Source: Nymphaea colorata (lineage: Eukaryota > Streptophyta > Magnoliopsida > Nymphaeales > Nymphaeaceae). From it: 64,000 nucleotides of DNA. The notes beneath the pieces were generated by a model. The model did no database searches. It worked only from the letters and a program-made list of their open reading frames with translations, and was not told where the DNA came from. Location: contig NC_045142.1 in assembly GCF_008831285.2 (NCBI RefSeq), forward strand, positions 23,743,300 to 23,807,299. The letters are read 5' to 3'. Of this stretch, positions 38,701-48,094 are shown in pieces. The translations under genes and the position numbers were made by a program. Each line of letters begins with the position of its first letter. Positions within the stretch are counted from its first letter, which is position 1.

Positions 38701-41700
38701 CCGCCCTTGCTTCCACTGGTTCAGAATCTGAAGAAAGCCTAGCCTAAACATGGCAAAACCAAAAATGAAAGGTCAAGAGAAAAACAAAGCAAACAAAAAC
38801 AAAAATGAAAAGAACTGAGACTATGTTTGGAAATGAAAGAAAATGAGACTCAGAATTCTTATTTCCATGCATAGGTTCTTATTCCTGTGTGTTGAGTTGC
38901 AGCCTCACAATCTCTCAAAGAGAGCTCAGCACCTTGTTTACACATCTCTCCCACGTGTGTGGATGAGTTTGACCATGAGAATTCTTAGCACACTCGTAGA
39001 AGCCAAAAAAGAAAAGGCAAATAATTCCCATTATGAGAGCCAGTGACATAAAAAATCTTGACTTTATGATCATTTATCCAAGCACACACTCGGTAGTGCA
39101 ATCTGTTTCTTTGTATAATTACACCTTGAAATCTTGATTTTGTCCTTCCAAGCACAAAAAGGGATACCTTAATCTCACAGGCAATGATGCCTTCATCCTG
39201 GCATCATCCACCCTCCTCTTCTTGCTCTCCCCCTCCTCACCGGAAGAGTAACAAACATACAAGCATATTTAATAAATTAATTCACAAATTTCTAAAGTGA
39301 CTTGAAAAACTTTCAGATGTGTGACACTTTTCTTCCAATTTGAGGTGTTCCCTTGTTTACAGAACATACCGGGAAACAAAACAATTTGTGTATCATCATT
39401 CTAATCTTCAAAAGGGAAAAAAAAAGTTTATCCTTCTATTCACTAATTTCATTCTCTCCAATACATATTTCTCCATTTCTCATTCCAGCTTCACGATTTT
39501 TTTTTACTACAGAATATACAAACTTTTAGAAGGTTAAAAAGATTGTAGCACATAATAATACATGATAATGGAATTGTTGAGAACCTTATTCAGTTCTTTA
39601 TTCATTTAGATACCTCTGCAGGAGTGGCAGGCACATGCATCATTATAAAAACGCATCTTCATACACTTTGACAGAAAACAGTTTACCTCAAGATTTTTTA
39701 CTATCTGACTAATTGCAGATTCTGACTCTCTCTTGCAATCTTGAAAAGAGGAATCACCATACGCCTGCCCTCAAATAACAAATTAACTTTCATTATATCT
39801 TCAGAATGATGGCAGGAGATAGCTCACACATAAAAAGATAGTGAATGAAACAAAATGAAAGTGCCAAGAATAGGTAAACCTCCAGAATCGGCATTGCACC
39901 AGTGTAATATCTCACAGCATCTCCATAAGCTTCAGCTTTGATGCATTTTGTTAGTTGAGTTGGAAGATCATATATAAACTGCTTTGCAAAGGAAAAAAAC
40001 CTAGTAAATAAGATGCAGCATAAAATGATAGAAAGCATTTTTTTTTTCATTTCCAACTAAACATATGACCAAAAGCTATAGGCAAGCTATTCTTTAACTT
40101 TTCATCCTCCTCACACACAATTGAAAGTGAGACAAACCCACGCATTTTCTTTCGGCTTTGCTTAACTATAAAAATAAGTTCGCACATAATATATGGGTAC
40201 AGCCACTTATGTGGAAATCGAAGCCATAAAAAGAGTTTGTTTTGTTCCCAATGAATAACACATGCAGAAACTTCAAATAACCCGTCACCCACGATGAACT
40301 TATATAGCACTTCAACTCGGTATGCAAAATTTGGCACTCAATAAAAATTACAACCAAAGAAGAAAAACTCTACTTTCAGTTCAAGCTTATGTTTTCCAAT
40401 TTGTATGATATCAAACAGGAAAAAGGATGCCACAATGAAAACTGGAAAGGAGAAGGGGAACGAAGAAAAAATGTCCCATGTATCTCATATTCTGATGTGG
40501 CAGTACCATTTACTGAGATTCCACATGCCCACTCTTCCTGTGTGAATATATTTTACAAGTCACCTTTCGAATATTTTGCTTCTTTATATGAAACCTTTTG
40601 AATATTTTGCTTTGTATATGGAATCATTGTAATCCATGCAGTTCTTTAAACTAGCATGACCCCTGTAAAGTTTAACCAATTAGTCGATGTATGATCCAAT
40701 AGAATTTTGAGGATTTAAGATATTTGAACTCCAAGCATGACACCTCCAAATCACCACCAGGAAAAGAAAATATAAACTAGCAGCATCAAGAGGCCAAGAT
40801 AGTCTGACAAACCAAAGGGGAAAATTTGAGAAAGGAGACAAGTACAAGGAGAAGAAGATGGAAAATGGAGGAGAAAAGGATTTATCATTTATGTCTTAAA
40901 TACATGTTAAGACATTGGCTTCTTAGTGGACCTCAAATGTTTGAAGGTCAAAGTTCAACTCTATGTAAATAGTCCCGCAGTGACAAATTTGCAAAGTCCA
41001 AAGATAACAAGCAGGACAAAATATATTCAGAAACAGGTCACACAGATGAAACGGATAAACTTTTATGAAAAAATTTTAGAGCCAAAATGTAACGATTTAA
41101 GTTTCAGATCGTACTAAGACACCAGATAATTAGCTGATCTTAAATACCAACATTCAGACTCCACCCAAATAGTTCAACAAAGATAGGAATTGCAAATACT
41201 AGGGAAAAGAAAAAACTTAAACAAGATATATCCAATAATAAGATTCATAAATGGATCACCTGAACTTGACGTAAAAGGCTTCGAGTGCGATTCAGTTTCT
41301 CAATATGACCTCTCTTTTCAAAAAGAGATGTATTCACACGATCACTTTCAGCTTGGACAGACATTATCTGCAAGATGTATATTTGTATCTTCTAGTCATG
41401 GTTCAACAACAAAGATAACAATCACATATTTTTCTGTCAGCAAACCTTCTCAAGGAGCTTCTCCATGTTTGATTCCATCACAACAATGTTTGTTTTCATC
41501 CTATCAATTCACAGAATTATCATCATATTCAAAATAAAGCTACAGAGAGGCTATGTAAATACAATATTTAATCTGAAAAGCAGAAAGACCAATAAGGAAA
41601 AATACAAGTACTTAGTGGAAGTAATTATCGGATCAAACTCAATGCCTGAAATTTTAGTAAATGAAAAACTAAGGTGAAGGAAATTTATCTACCTCCACTA

Positions 41701-44700
41701 GTGTGAACCACTAAGTCAGATGGGTACCAGTACGGGTGTGGGTATGGTTACCATGACAGATGTACGAACGCAACAATCTTAGAAAACATGGGTATGGGGA
41801 GACAGGATGGTATATATATTTGTACATATTTATATATGTATCTAAAAGCAAAACTTTGAGAAATTTATAATTTTGTCGTATTAATTTGCAAATTTTAAAA
41901 ATTTAAGTTTGCTCTCATGATATCAATAAATTTAATGGCCTTGAAGAGAAATTTCAGAAGGTTAGAAAGAAACAGCAAGAAAGGGATGCTACAGTCCCCC
42001 CAACTTTCCCTCTCTCACAACCACCAGGTATGCTCTCTCTCTCTCTCTCTCCCTCCCCTCCTCCCCCCCACCTCCCTTCTCTCTTTTTCTCCCCCTGAAA
42101 ACCCTCCTTTAGAGGGCCCATTTCAAGGCATATCAGGGATGTGTCCCTGTACATACACCGCTGTGGGTTAAGAGACCTTTCCCCACATCCATATGACTTT
42201 GGAACTACATGAGATTCAAAAACTATTCATATCGAGTGTCACAAAACAAATTTTTCCCAGTATCAAAGTTGATTGTTAGCAACTTATCACCCTCCAAATG
42301 AAGGCAAAAACAATAATTTGGAAAACAAGTGAAAACTCAAAGTTCAAAATTAACTACAGGTGCAACAACTTTGTTGACAGCTCTATCTAAAATGTGCATT
42401 AGACAAAATCAATAGGGAGAATGGTATGTGGATTATTCTATGTGCAAGTTTCTTTTGGAGCTTGTGGGTTCACCTTTTCCCTCGTACATATTCAAATTGC
42501 ATCTATCCAAATAAGAAAAAACTGAGAAAATTCAAGGACACATTTGCAATAAATACAAAAACTAAATTACATTATTCATGTTATAAGGAAACAAATTCTT
42601 ACAAGTGTACATAGAATGACAAAAAGGAAGTCAATACACTCTTTCTAGTGGAGTGGAATGGCTTGAGGAAGAGAGCTGCTGGAAAAAAGAGTTATGGAAA
42701 AGAAAGGCAATTATGGAAAGGACCTTCGGTATCATCAATGCAAATTTGGTTTGTGCCATATGTAGACAATTCCTATTAGTGTATATAGAATAACAGAATG
42801 CAAGTCTCTTTATCTCATGCAGAGTTTAGGAAAAAAAGCTTAAAAGTGCTTTGGATTAGTAATTTAGTATTAGATCCTTCAACCAGAATGGTTACCCTCA
42901 CCGTCTGATCGTGTCAGTGGCACCAATGAACTTATTGTAGTTTTCATACACTAGCATTTGTAGGTCAGTGTCCAGATTTTTGATTTCCGCTGCCATTTCT
43001 ACATGTTTTTGAAGGAGAGCCTCCAAATTTGACTTCTGTATCTGCAAAAAATAATAATAGACCAGACATTTATTCATACTAGCAAAAAGTAAAATCCTGA
43101 TAAAAATAACCCATCACTCCCGTGTGGACAAACCAGTCATAGAAGACCAAATCAATCTATGGAGGAAATAAGTGCAAGTTGAAGCACGTGAGCATATAGC
43201 AGAATAACGCAGGCTTAATTAAGAAATAATTATGAAAAAAATCTGAAAACAAACAGCATAAAGAAGAGGAGCCGACAGTCAGACTCTAAGTGCTGAAGGA
43301 CCATTACACCAACAGTTATATTGGTTGTCTAAATCAAGATGGAAATTCAACAAGAATGCATAACATGGCCTATTTTGGCAAAGAATGCACCACCAAGGTA
43401 GCAATAAACAAACATCCACATGCCTTAAAGACAAACTTAGCTAAAAAAGCCCTGGATCCAGTGCAAAGGGAAGGTAAGGAGAAGAAGCAATGGAGGGCAG
43501 TCCTCAAGGAAGGTGGAGGAGAAGAGGCAGTTGCAGAGGAGGAAGGTGAGTGACTGCTTCATGGAGGAAAGGGGCAGCACATGACTCAGTGGGGTTAGCT
43601 GGCTAGCATGCGCTCCTCTTATGGAAGAGGACACAAGTAACGCAGGAGAAACTAAGCAAACATTTGACTCACAATAACCATTCAGATCCCTGATTTTGAC
43701 AGGGTTGATAATTCTTTAACGACATAAGACCTATCACCAACACCATGGTAATGCTTAAATCAGGCCGGAAAGAAGACACTTCAGCAATCAAACAGTAGTT
43801 CACAGTTTGCACGGGTTTCTTCCTTTGCACACAACAACCTTTCATTATATAATATATCATTTTCATTTACTCAATATCAATAAGAAAACTTACTCCTTCT
43901 CTTACTAGCTAAACAGAAACTAAGTTCAAAAACTAAATAAGAAGGGCGGTTTCGCAAAAGATTGTATAATGAGACAACAATTAAGAGTGAAGACAACACA
44001 TAACTTTCAGAAAGACTCACAAGATATCTCTAACTGAGATGAACCTTGCAAAACAAAACATCAAACCCAACATCAGCAGATGCATAACAAATCCTAAAGC
44101 AGAAAACCATTACCAATTCTGCAAGCAATGGATGATAGAACAGCCAATTACACACTAATATGAGCCGGCAAACAAAATCATACCCTAACATCAGGAATAT
44201 GATCATGCAAAGAAAACTGCGGCAAGAAGTTGTCCCATAGTTACCACTAAACCAGAATCATAAAAGAGAACACGAAAACATAGTAATCGCTAAACACCTA
44301 ATCTTCTCATAAGATTGTCCATGATCCAAACTCATAGCATTACCGATCAAGCAAAATATGACACCATACATCATCAACTCTCTGACGACGCCTGAACTAG
44401 AAGTCTGGAACTCAGGATACCACCAAGAATCATATAAGGAAACCTAATTTTGAACAAAAACATCACGAACCTCAGTCCTTAAGTTCGACTACAAACAAAA
44501 TCCTTATGGATTGAGTCCTGATCAAACAATCCGTTGCCCGATAACAGACCATCACCCAAAATCACGAGGATAACCAGAACAGAATTTCAGCAAGAAAATA
44601 ATTCCGCAATCAAAGCACGCCCAAAAACAGAAAACATGACGGACAGAAAGCACTTATCTCGGTCAGACACAAATGTCGTACCACATTATGCATGTCTCTA

Positions 44701-44978
44701 TAACATACGCGGTCAATCTCGACAAATTTTGAGCCCGAGCTATCAAATTCCAACCCAAAAGGACAGATGTAAGAGAAACAATGACGATTAGACAACGATC
44801 GAAATGTACCTACCAAATTAGTCATGTAGAGATCAAGATCAAAGGACGGGGAGTCGATTGGGTCGACCGTGGGCGATCTCAATGAGGCCTTGCCGATCGA
44901 GGCCTCCGGCGAGTAAAAACTCGATAGTAACTCCCTCATCTTCCTTGCTTTGTCGTCCATTGGCAGATCGACATCCAT
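14876..44978 (-). CDS. VPS51: Vacuolar protein sorting-associated protein 51 homolog (VPS51/UNHINGED)
   Basis: Subunit of the GARP/EARP tethering complexes (with VPS52, VPS53, VPS54 or its EARP counterpart) that capture endosome-derived vesicles at the trans-Golgi. Twenty exons: 44978-44814, 43041-42902, 41500-41446, 41367-41260, 39978-39880, 39764-39687, 38743-38666, 36680-36516, 28098-27998, 27685-27618, 25902-25829, 24061-23995, 21123-21008, 18257-17988, 17860-17744, 17120-17049, 16948-16898, 16081-15851, 15767-15591, 14971-14876. Total 2328 nt, 775 aa, close to the Arabidopsis length as I recall it; all phases agree. Exon 1 carries MDDKARKMRELLSSFYSPEA. Residues about 56-160 form the Vps51 coiled-coil region (KSNLEALLQKHVEMAAEIK). 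FIYDLPTQLTKCIKAEAYGD follows. Exon 19 carries VRLQTFNRSGFQQIQLDIQF and the end reads ERCLDPIPLEP then LEKLIQAKLSKS. Intron 14 uses a GC donor. Intron 8 (8.4 kb) holds a full Copia element in the same orientation. Confidence 0.95.
17986..17987 (-). promoter_or_regulatory. GC splice donor, VPS51 intron 14
   Basis: The exon end reads GAG|GCAAGT, the standard GC-AG donor context. Splicing at 17988 to 17860 gives KITE|EIAAHFSGG, matching the family (ITEEIAA) in phase 0. Read-through gives ASFEP and a stop. Using the GT four bases further would shift the frame. Confidence 0.85.
18258..21007 (-). other. VPS51 intron 13 with repeat fragments
   Basis: This 2.75-kb intron holds a diverged local duplication (about 18988-19083 and 19176-19270, sharing TTCATGTAATTCAGAAT). 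It also has several CCACCTAGGC-type fragments (19140, 19300, 20040) and an end of the CTAAGTCACATGGG repeat family at 19511-19524. No separate gene is recognised. Confidence 0.55.
21853..21906. repeat. Compound (TC)n(CA)n microsatellite
   Basis: A TC run at 21853-21871 is followed by a short C-rich spacer and a CA run at about 21879-21906, inside VPS51 intron 12. Confidence 0.9.
23064..23090. repeat. (GA)n microsatellite
   Basis: An uninterrupted GA run in VPS51 intron 12, with a second shorter run near 23176-23195. Confidence 0.9.
23929..23973. repeat. (AT)n microsatellite beside VPS51 exon 12
   Basis: About 44 bp of pure AT, only about 20 bp downstream of the exon 12 donor at 23994 on the minus strand. 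Length polymorphism here could affect local structure near that splice site. Confidence 0.9.
24190..24391. repeat. Clustered (TG)n and (GA)n microsatellites
   Basis: TG and GA runs at about 24190-24237 and a TG run at about 24370-24391, in VPS51 intron 11, just upstream of the LTR remnant. Confidence 0.85.
24505..24740 (+). mobile_element. Copia-type LTR remnant
   Basis: A 236-bp block begins TGTTGACG and ends GTTCAACA (TG...CA). It is preceded at 24495-24504 by TCAAGGGGGA, a typical polypurine tract, so part of an internal 3' region (about 24395-24504) also survives. It resembles the LTR of the complete element in intron 8 (TGTTGACGGGTTTTGTTG start, GGGTCCGGxTC, AACCCTAAT), so it is the same or a sister family, on the plus strand. 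No 5-bp target duplication is evident. Confidence 0.65.
27107..27149. repeat. (TG)n(GA)n microsatellite
   Basis: A TG run then a GA run with one interruption, in VPS51 intron 10. Confidence 0.85.
28099..29862 (-). other. VPS51 intron 8, segment downstream of the Copia insertion
   Basis: No gene is recognised. It holds a CCACCTAGGCTCTAGGC-type fragment at 29165-29185, a CT/TA microsatellite at 29224-29298, and a repeat with words such as GTACCAGTACCGGTCCGCAC (29319-29345). Confidence 0.5.
29224..29298. repeat. (CT)n(TA)n microsatellite
   Basis: A CT run of about 46 bp passes directly into about 28 bp of TA. It is one of the longest simple repeats in the window. Confidence 0.95.
29863..29867. 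repeat. Target-site duplication, left (ATATG)
   Basis: ATATG directly before the left LTR (29868). The same five bases directly follow the right LTR at 35200-35204. Confidence 0.95.
29868..30107 (-). repeat. 3' LTR of complete Copia element
   Basis: A 240-bp terminal repeat with TG...CA ends, identical base for base to 34960-35199 by eye. On the element's strand it begins TGTTGACGGG and ends TGTTTCTACA. Confidence 0.95.
30102..34451 (-). CDS. Copia gag-pol polyprotein, intact
   Basis: A single frame of about 1,449 aa from the MADSSSSS start at 34451. An in-frame ATG at 34496 adds 15 residues. Domains in order, with approximate residues: gag/UBN2-type region (25-240); zinc knuckle CTHCKKLGHTRDFC (CX2CX4HX4C, ~248); aspartic protease WIVDSGATHHM (~345); pre-integrase block FWHERLGHL (~484); integrase core with HSDVWGPSG (~543), a later FRSDN and PPQNGVAERKNR; reverse transcriptase beginning SKWVYTVKYKPDGS with catalytic YVDDM (~1127); RNase H with SSAEAEYRAV (~1335) and HVEIDRHFIRE. 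No stop or frameshift is seen. The TGA stop lies at 30104-30102, inside the first bases of the 3' LTR, so the last codons (EGEC) are encoded by the polypurine tract and the LTR edge. Confidence 0.97.
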   Translation of the reverse strand: MADSSSSSVNTTLPDVVSARTDHVPVQVTTIQLTKENYSRWSAAITMGIAGRGRIAYVNGRKVEPAADSLAWDTWFLEDNQVKTWIVNSVSPDIQPLILRKKTARDMWIILEQMYGQKKRKVRVYQLMKDVYSLRQGALSVADFYAALKSKWEDLDYHSDIPWRCPHDQMQYMTDKWENRVFLFLSGLNDDFENIRGQILNSDESFSIEDVYSRVEAEEQRRLLSSGRKGEEQSAYVSRAPVGTPRSSRKCTHCKKLGHTRDFCWDLYPEKKDNRGRSSSGKKPVSSATSLSDGKGSISAEQIRELRAYLSKIDVGQADTPDEVKINQALAVSGGEGTSSMGEWIVDSGATHHMTGNPKLFHDYKLSSGKERVSLADGSFTSVAGKGSLSLLNNFLVHDALHVPHLPLNLLSVSKITKELKCELIFSEKRCVLQDLVTGKRIGIGLVSDGLYRLPIRVVTALMSAVCRTEKKEEECRQLFLFWHERLGHLPFGILQHLFPELCSSLNISMLSCDVCQFAKHVRASYPISNSRSNKAFSLVHSDVWGPSGIHSRGGFQYFITFIDDYSRCTFVYLLKDRSEVPHIIETFILLVENQYGHSVKTFRSDNAREYLCLTVEEFFRKRGIVHETSCSYTPPQNGVAERKNRQLLNVTRAILFQRHLPKYYWGDAILTSVYLINRMPTRVLKGRTPYSMLPGSSQPFHLPPRVFGCVCFIHNHSPNVKKLDPKSIKGVFLGYSSTQKGYKCLDPTTGRLHITKDVTFLEHVSYFGENSLQGEKLMSKEEYSPTQEIQFTDFMDYRREENPVAKVLGKDEDGKDEEGTTTDVHEQEKEGEHPLVTEQEGNRMFGQVYSRRRACTDKVIDDEEVTPNPNPTSSLDDPSRVQKQDVGKEKEDLPIALRKGVRSCTQHPIGNFVSYSRLSTDYKCFVSSLAVVVIPRNATEAQGDTKWSHAMKEEMEALDRNQTWEVVDIPEAAHLVGSKWVYTVKYKPDGSIERYKARLVAKGFSQKYGIDYLETFAPVAKMKTVRVIISLAVLKGWEMCQLDVKNAFLNGDLEEEVYMCMPPGFEKPGKCCKLKKALYGLKQSPRAWFERLRLVMKKHGYKQGNGDHTLFVKRRESKVTLLLVYVDDMIVTGDDKEEIARLKGLLSTEFDLKDLGKLKYFLGIEIARSGTTLALSQRKYTLDLLKETGKLGCRPASTPIDAGHKLGSKDGELLGEEAKGRYQRLVGKLIYLTLTRPDITFAVNVMSQFMHAPTDMHLKAVDRILCYLKKNPGKGLLYVQQRSIEVEGYSDADWAGCVDTRRSTSGYCVYLGGNLVVWRSKRQDVCSRSSAEAEYRAVATGVSELLWLKILLTDIGIEIEGPMRMYCDNKSAINLANNPVLHDRTKHVEIDRHFIRERIDAKELTLPYMKSEDQTADVLTKALSVTPFERNVSKLGMFDMYAQLEGEC
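30108..30118 (-). promoter_or_regulatory. Polypurine tract of Copia element
   Basis: The minus strand reads TTGAGGGGGAG immediately before the 3' LTR, the expected plus-strand primer site. It is also coding for the polyprotein C terminus. Confidence 0.9.
34452..34946 (-). other. GC-rich untranslated leader of the Copia element
   Basis: About 490 bp between the primer-binding site and the gag start. Much of 34510-34900 is GCC/GGC and CGGTCACGG-like tandem words, for example GGGCAGCGGCGGCGCAGCAA repeated near 34795-34835. It contrasts sharply with the AT-rich surroundings. Open frames on both strands here (such as 34542-34916) are compositional artefacts. Confidence 0.8.
34947..34959 (-). promoter_or_regulatory. 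Primer-binding site (initiator tRNA-Met)
   Basis: The minus strand reads TGGTATCAGAGCC directly after the 5' LTR. This is the complement of the 3' end of plant initiator tRNA-Met and is typical for Copia elements. Confidence 0.95.
34960..35199 (-). repeat. 5' LTR of complete Copia element
   Basis: 240 bp, identical to 29868-30107. It should contain the element's promoter, facing the same way as VPS51 transcription. Confidence 0.95.
35200..35204. repeat. Target-site duplication, right (ATATG)
   Basis: Matches 29863-29867 exactly. Confidence 0.95.
35205..36515 (-). other. VPS51 intron 8, segment upstream of the Copia insertion
   Basis: Intron sequence with TA and TG microsatellites (about 35624-35642 and 35689-35713) and a CACACA/TATA patch near 36001-36045. 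No coding exon fits VPS51 between 36516 and 28098, because exon 8 (ending NSNDQ) joins exon 9 (ASIGELAKTVRAYRVIFPDS) as in the family. Confidence 0.6.
37969..38318. mobile_element. MITE-like element with 16-bp perfect terminal inverted repeats
   Basis: The left end CTAAGTCACATGGGTA (37969-37984) is the exact reverse complement of TACCCATGTGACTTAG (38303-38318). The 350-bp interior is AT-rich and non-coding. GTCACA flanks on both sides (37961-37966 and 38319-38324) could be a target duplication with a 2-bp offset. It lies in VPS51 intron 7. Related ends occur at 41711, 19511-19524 and 22658. Confidence 0.7.
41711..41830. repeat. Fragment of the CTAAGTCACATGGGTA repeat family
   Basis: Starts CTAAGTCAGATGGGTACC, then GTGTGGGTATGG and, further on, ACATGGGTATGGGGAGACAG. 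This parallels the reverse complement of the right part of the 37969-38318 element. It lies in VPS51 intron 2. No clear second end. Confidence 0.5.
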
Positions 44979-44987
44979 TCCTCCTCC

Positions 44988-45006
44988 TCTCTCTCTCTCT
45001 CTCTCT
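44988..45006. repeat. (CT)n run in the VPS51 leader
   Basis: GA-rich on the minus (coding) strand, about 10 bp upstream of the VPS51 ATG at 44978, so probably within its 5' untranslated region. Confidence 0.75.
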
Positions 45007-45029
45007 GCCAGTCGGTTTCCCTCTGCAGC

Positions 45030-48000
45030 AAACGGGCGTCACCGGACCGGCTCTCCAGTAATACGGAGTGACTCAGACTTTAACCCCACCGCTCCTTGCA
45101 TATAGCCGAGTAGAAAAACAAATATATTTCAGAATATTCCCACCGTATCACCTATTTTGCATGTTCAAGCTTAACGTTTTGGTAATTTTCACATTCATCC
45201 TTTTCTTGCACGTTAAAGTGGTAAATACAACATTGCTATTAGCTTTAAAGAGGATGACTTGGGTATAATGGTATTTCACCCTACGAAAATGGACCAGCTG
45301 TCATCAGTTGTTATGGCAAAAACAACTTACTCTGTCTTAAAAAACAATCTTGTATTTATTTGGGTATTATGAGCAAACATGAAAGTGTCAGATGATTTGG
45401 AAAAGGTGATATATGTTCATATAACACTTTTAAGTATGATCTACTCACATTTTTTTTTCAAAAAAAATGTAATGTAGTTAACTAATATATATATATATAA
45501 AGTGAGTGCATCTTGATTCTAGCTATTTAAAGTCATTCAACCATATATATAATCAAAACATCCAAGTAAAACTGATGGATGGTTAGAGAAAAATAATAAA
45601 AAAATATAAATTAATACTAAATAATAAAAATACCCATCACTTTGAATCCATTAGATGACTGTCTAACTTTACAAAACCAAAGTCACCATTCAATTTATAT
45701 ATATATATATAGAGAGAGATAGAGAGAGAGAAAGAGAGAGAGAAAAAAAAAAAAAAAAGATTAATGTCCGACCTTACCATCCGAAAAAGGCCCGAAGGCC
45801 CCCTCATTCCCCCTACTTTCGGGGTCCTGAGCTGCGTCGGTGTCAACGATAGCAACGACTCGCAGCCCTGCCGCGTTGCAAAAATATAAATGCCTATAAC
45901 ATTCAATTTTCCTTAACTATATAGTAACTATATAGAAGCACTTTGATAACATAGGTCCAAGAACCGAATGAATTATTATTAGACAATGCACACCTTAACC
46001 TATAGGTCAAATTCCATATTAGCTGGTTGACACGGGAATTCATGTTCTACCATTTCATTAGAGAGAGGTATTTTCTGTCTTCTATAAAAATGTATTTATG
46101 AAATACCATTTTTATCTTAACATATGGGGTCCTCTGGCTTACCATAGAGGTATTTTTGTCATTTTAATCCACAAAACATTGTCTCGTGTTAGGGACCTAA
46201 CATATAACCGGCTCTGCCTTAAAAAATTACATGGATTTGAATTTTTCGAATGCCACAAAATTCACGAGTCTCATCAAGAGATTAAACCTTAACATGTATC
46301 CATGATTTTTAAAATATAAAAATTACATATCGTTGATGTAATCCGTTGTTCGTGCGTCTTCCAAGCAAAAACCTTTGTTGGGAATCAAGGGTCCCATGCT
46401 GCTTGCCATTCCCTAAGCAAAATGACTGAAGTGCCCTTTGTTGGAAGAACGGAGAGCCCTTTGCAAGGGTTAAAGTGAAAGGACTAAAAAGTTTTTTTTT
46501 TTTTTTTTTCAAGAAATTGAAATACCTGCTGCAAAGGGTTAAACACGCTGTTAGATGTTAGAGCTTAAACGTCTACTCAAGCAACCGTCTGTGATTTGTA
46601 GTCTGATACATTTCCATCATCTTAATCTTACCTAATCAAACACCACTTTTTTTTTTTTCTTTTTTGGTGTAGCCACATGTGGGCTGTGAGCAACTGACCA
46701 CATCAGCTCTTCAAAATTCTTTTATTTTCACGTTGAAAATTTTAATATTTAGTGTCCCTCCATATATAAATGTTTATAAACAAGTGTCCCACCAACTAGT
46801 TTTTCTAACTCCGCCACCGGTGGGAGAGATCAATGGCCTCTTGAGTTAAAAAAGAAAATGTTACTTGGCATTTAAAAAAAAAAAAATAACTTGGCTCCCA
46901 TAAAATTTTGAAAGTTATAGAAAAAATTTCCTGACTGCTCCACCTCTGTATCACCTCATGCGCGGAAGTCAAAATAAAGTTGTTCTTCTTTCAAGTTGGT
47001 GACACTCACTAGCAGCCCATAAACATAATCAGCTCTATGTGGAATAACATGACACCCGATAGATGACACACCACAGTGTAAGCTTATTTTCTACCCCTTA
47101 TTTGAAGGATAAATCATAAATGTGTCTTCTCAAACAAGCTGCGGATGGAGATGCCTCTGTTATGATTTTAAATTTCCTCTGTAATCACAAGCTGTAGGTG
47201 GTTCCACGTTCGGAGCTGAAATGAACCATCTGCGCAGTTCTTTAAATAAAATTTGTGGTACAATATCATTGTCTGGGTACATGTATATAATATGAAGCAT
47301 AATACAGGAAAAAAAAAAATCTAACGAAGACAAACAGGGTACTTGTTTGTGCTTGGCTAGTTTATGCTTTACAGGCAGAGCATCCGCTTTTCAGGCTTAA
47401 CTTGAGTTTTAAAAGGTAGTTGCAGCTCTGCCCGGAGGTAATTTTATAGGTTTGAAAGAGCTATGGTGAATCAAAAGCAAGTTGAGCTCCCAAGTAGCCT
47501 ATATTATCTCCAGCCCATAGCAGCAAGAACGAAAGAGGAAATCATAGGGTCTCTGTTTTCTGCTTAAGCACAACAGAATTCATGTCATATGAGTGAGAAC
47601 AGCATATCCAACCTTTTGGTTGCTTATTTTTAGGACCTTTCCAACAAGCTGGACTCTCTTGAACAAACAAAAGGCATTTAACCACATGAACAAACCACAA
47701 TGATTCTCCAGTTTGACACGAATATCTATGCCTTGCAGTAGCATATCACCATTGAAAAGATCACCTTGTGATAATTGAAAGAGGGAAGTCCACAAGTTAG
47801 AAAATGAATTTTAACACTTCATATAATCAATGATAAACAACGGAAGAGGATATGAATGCCTCAATCATCCTCTTACTTTTTACATTAGTACTTCATAAAA
47901 CATGAATGACAGGACATGCTTGTGAAGTATATTTATCTAGTGGTATACTGGAGATTTCCAATATGCTCAACGTCATGCACCTACAAAAATGGAGCACCTC

Positions 48001-48094
48001 AAAGAATTAAGGCTCAATAATTATTTTCGATCTGGTAAGCTGGCTTTTCTCAAAACTGCGGAGAAAACAAACAGTCATGGAACAAATATCTTCT
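45030..48094. other. Intergenic region between LON1 and VPS51
   Basis: It should contain the VPS51 promoter (right of 45030) and the LON1 3' untranslated region (left of 48095). It holds TA/GA microsatellites at 45695-45741, poly-T runs at about 46491-46510 and 46648, and an inverted copy of the dispersed GGCGGAGT repeat at about 46757-46818. A 71-codon minus-strand frame at 47580-47795 has no recognisable motif and probably lies in or beyond the LON1 3' UTR. Confidence 0.5.
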
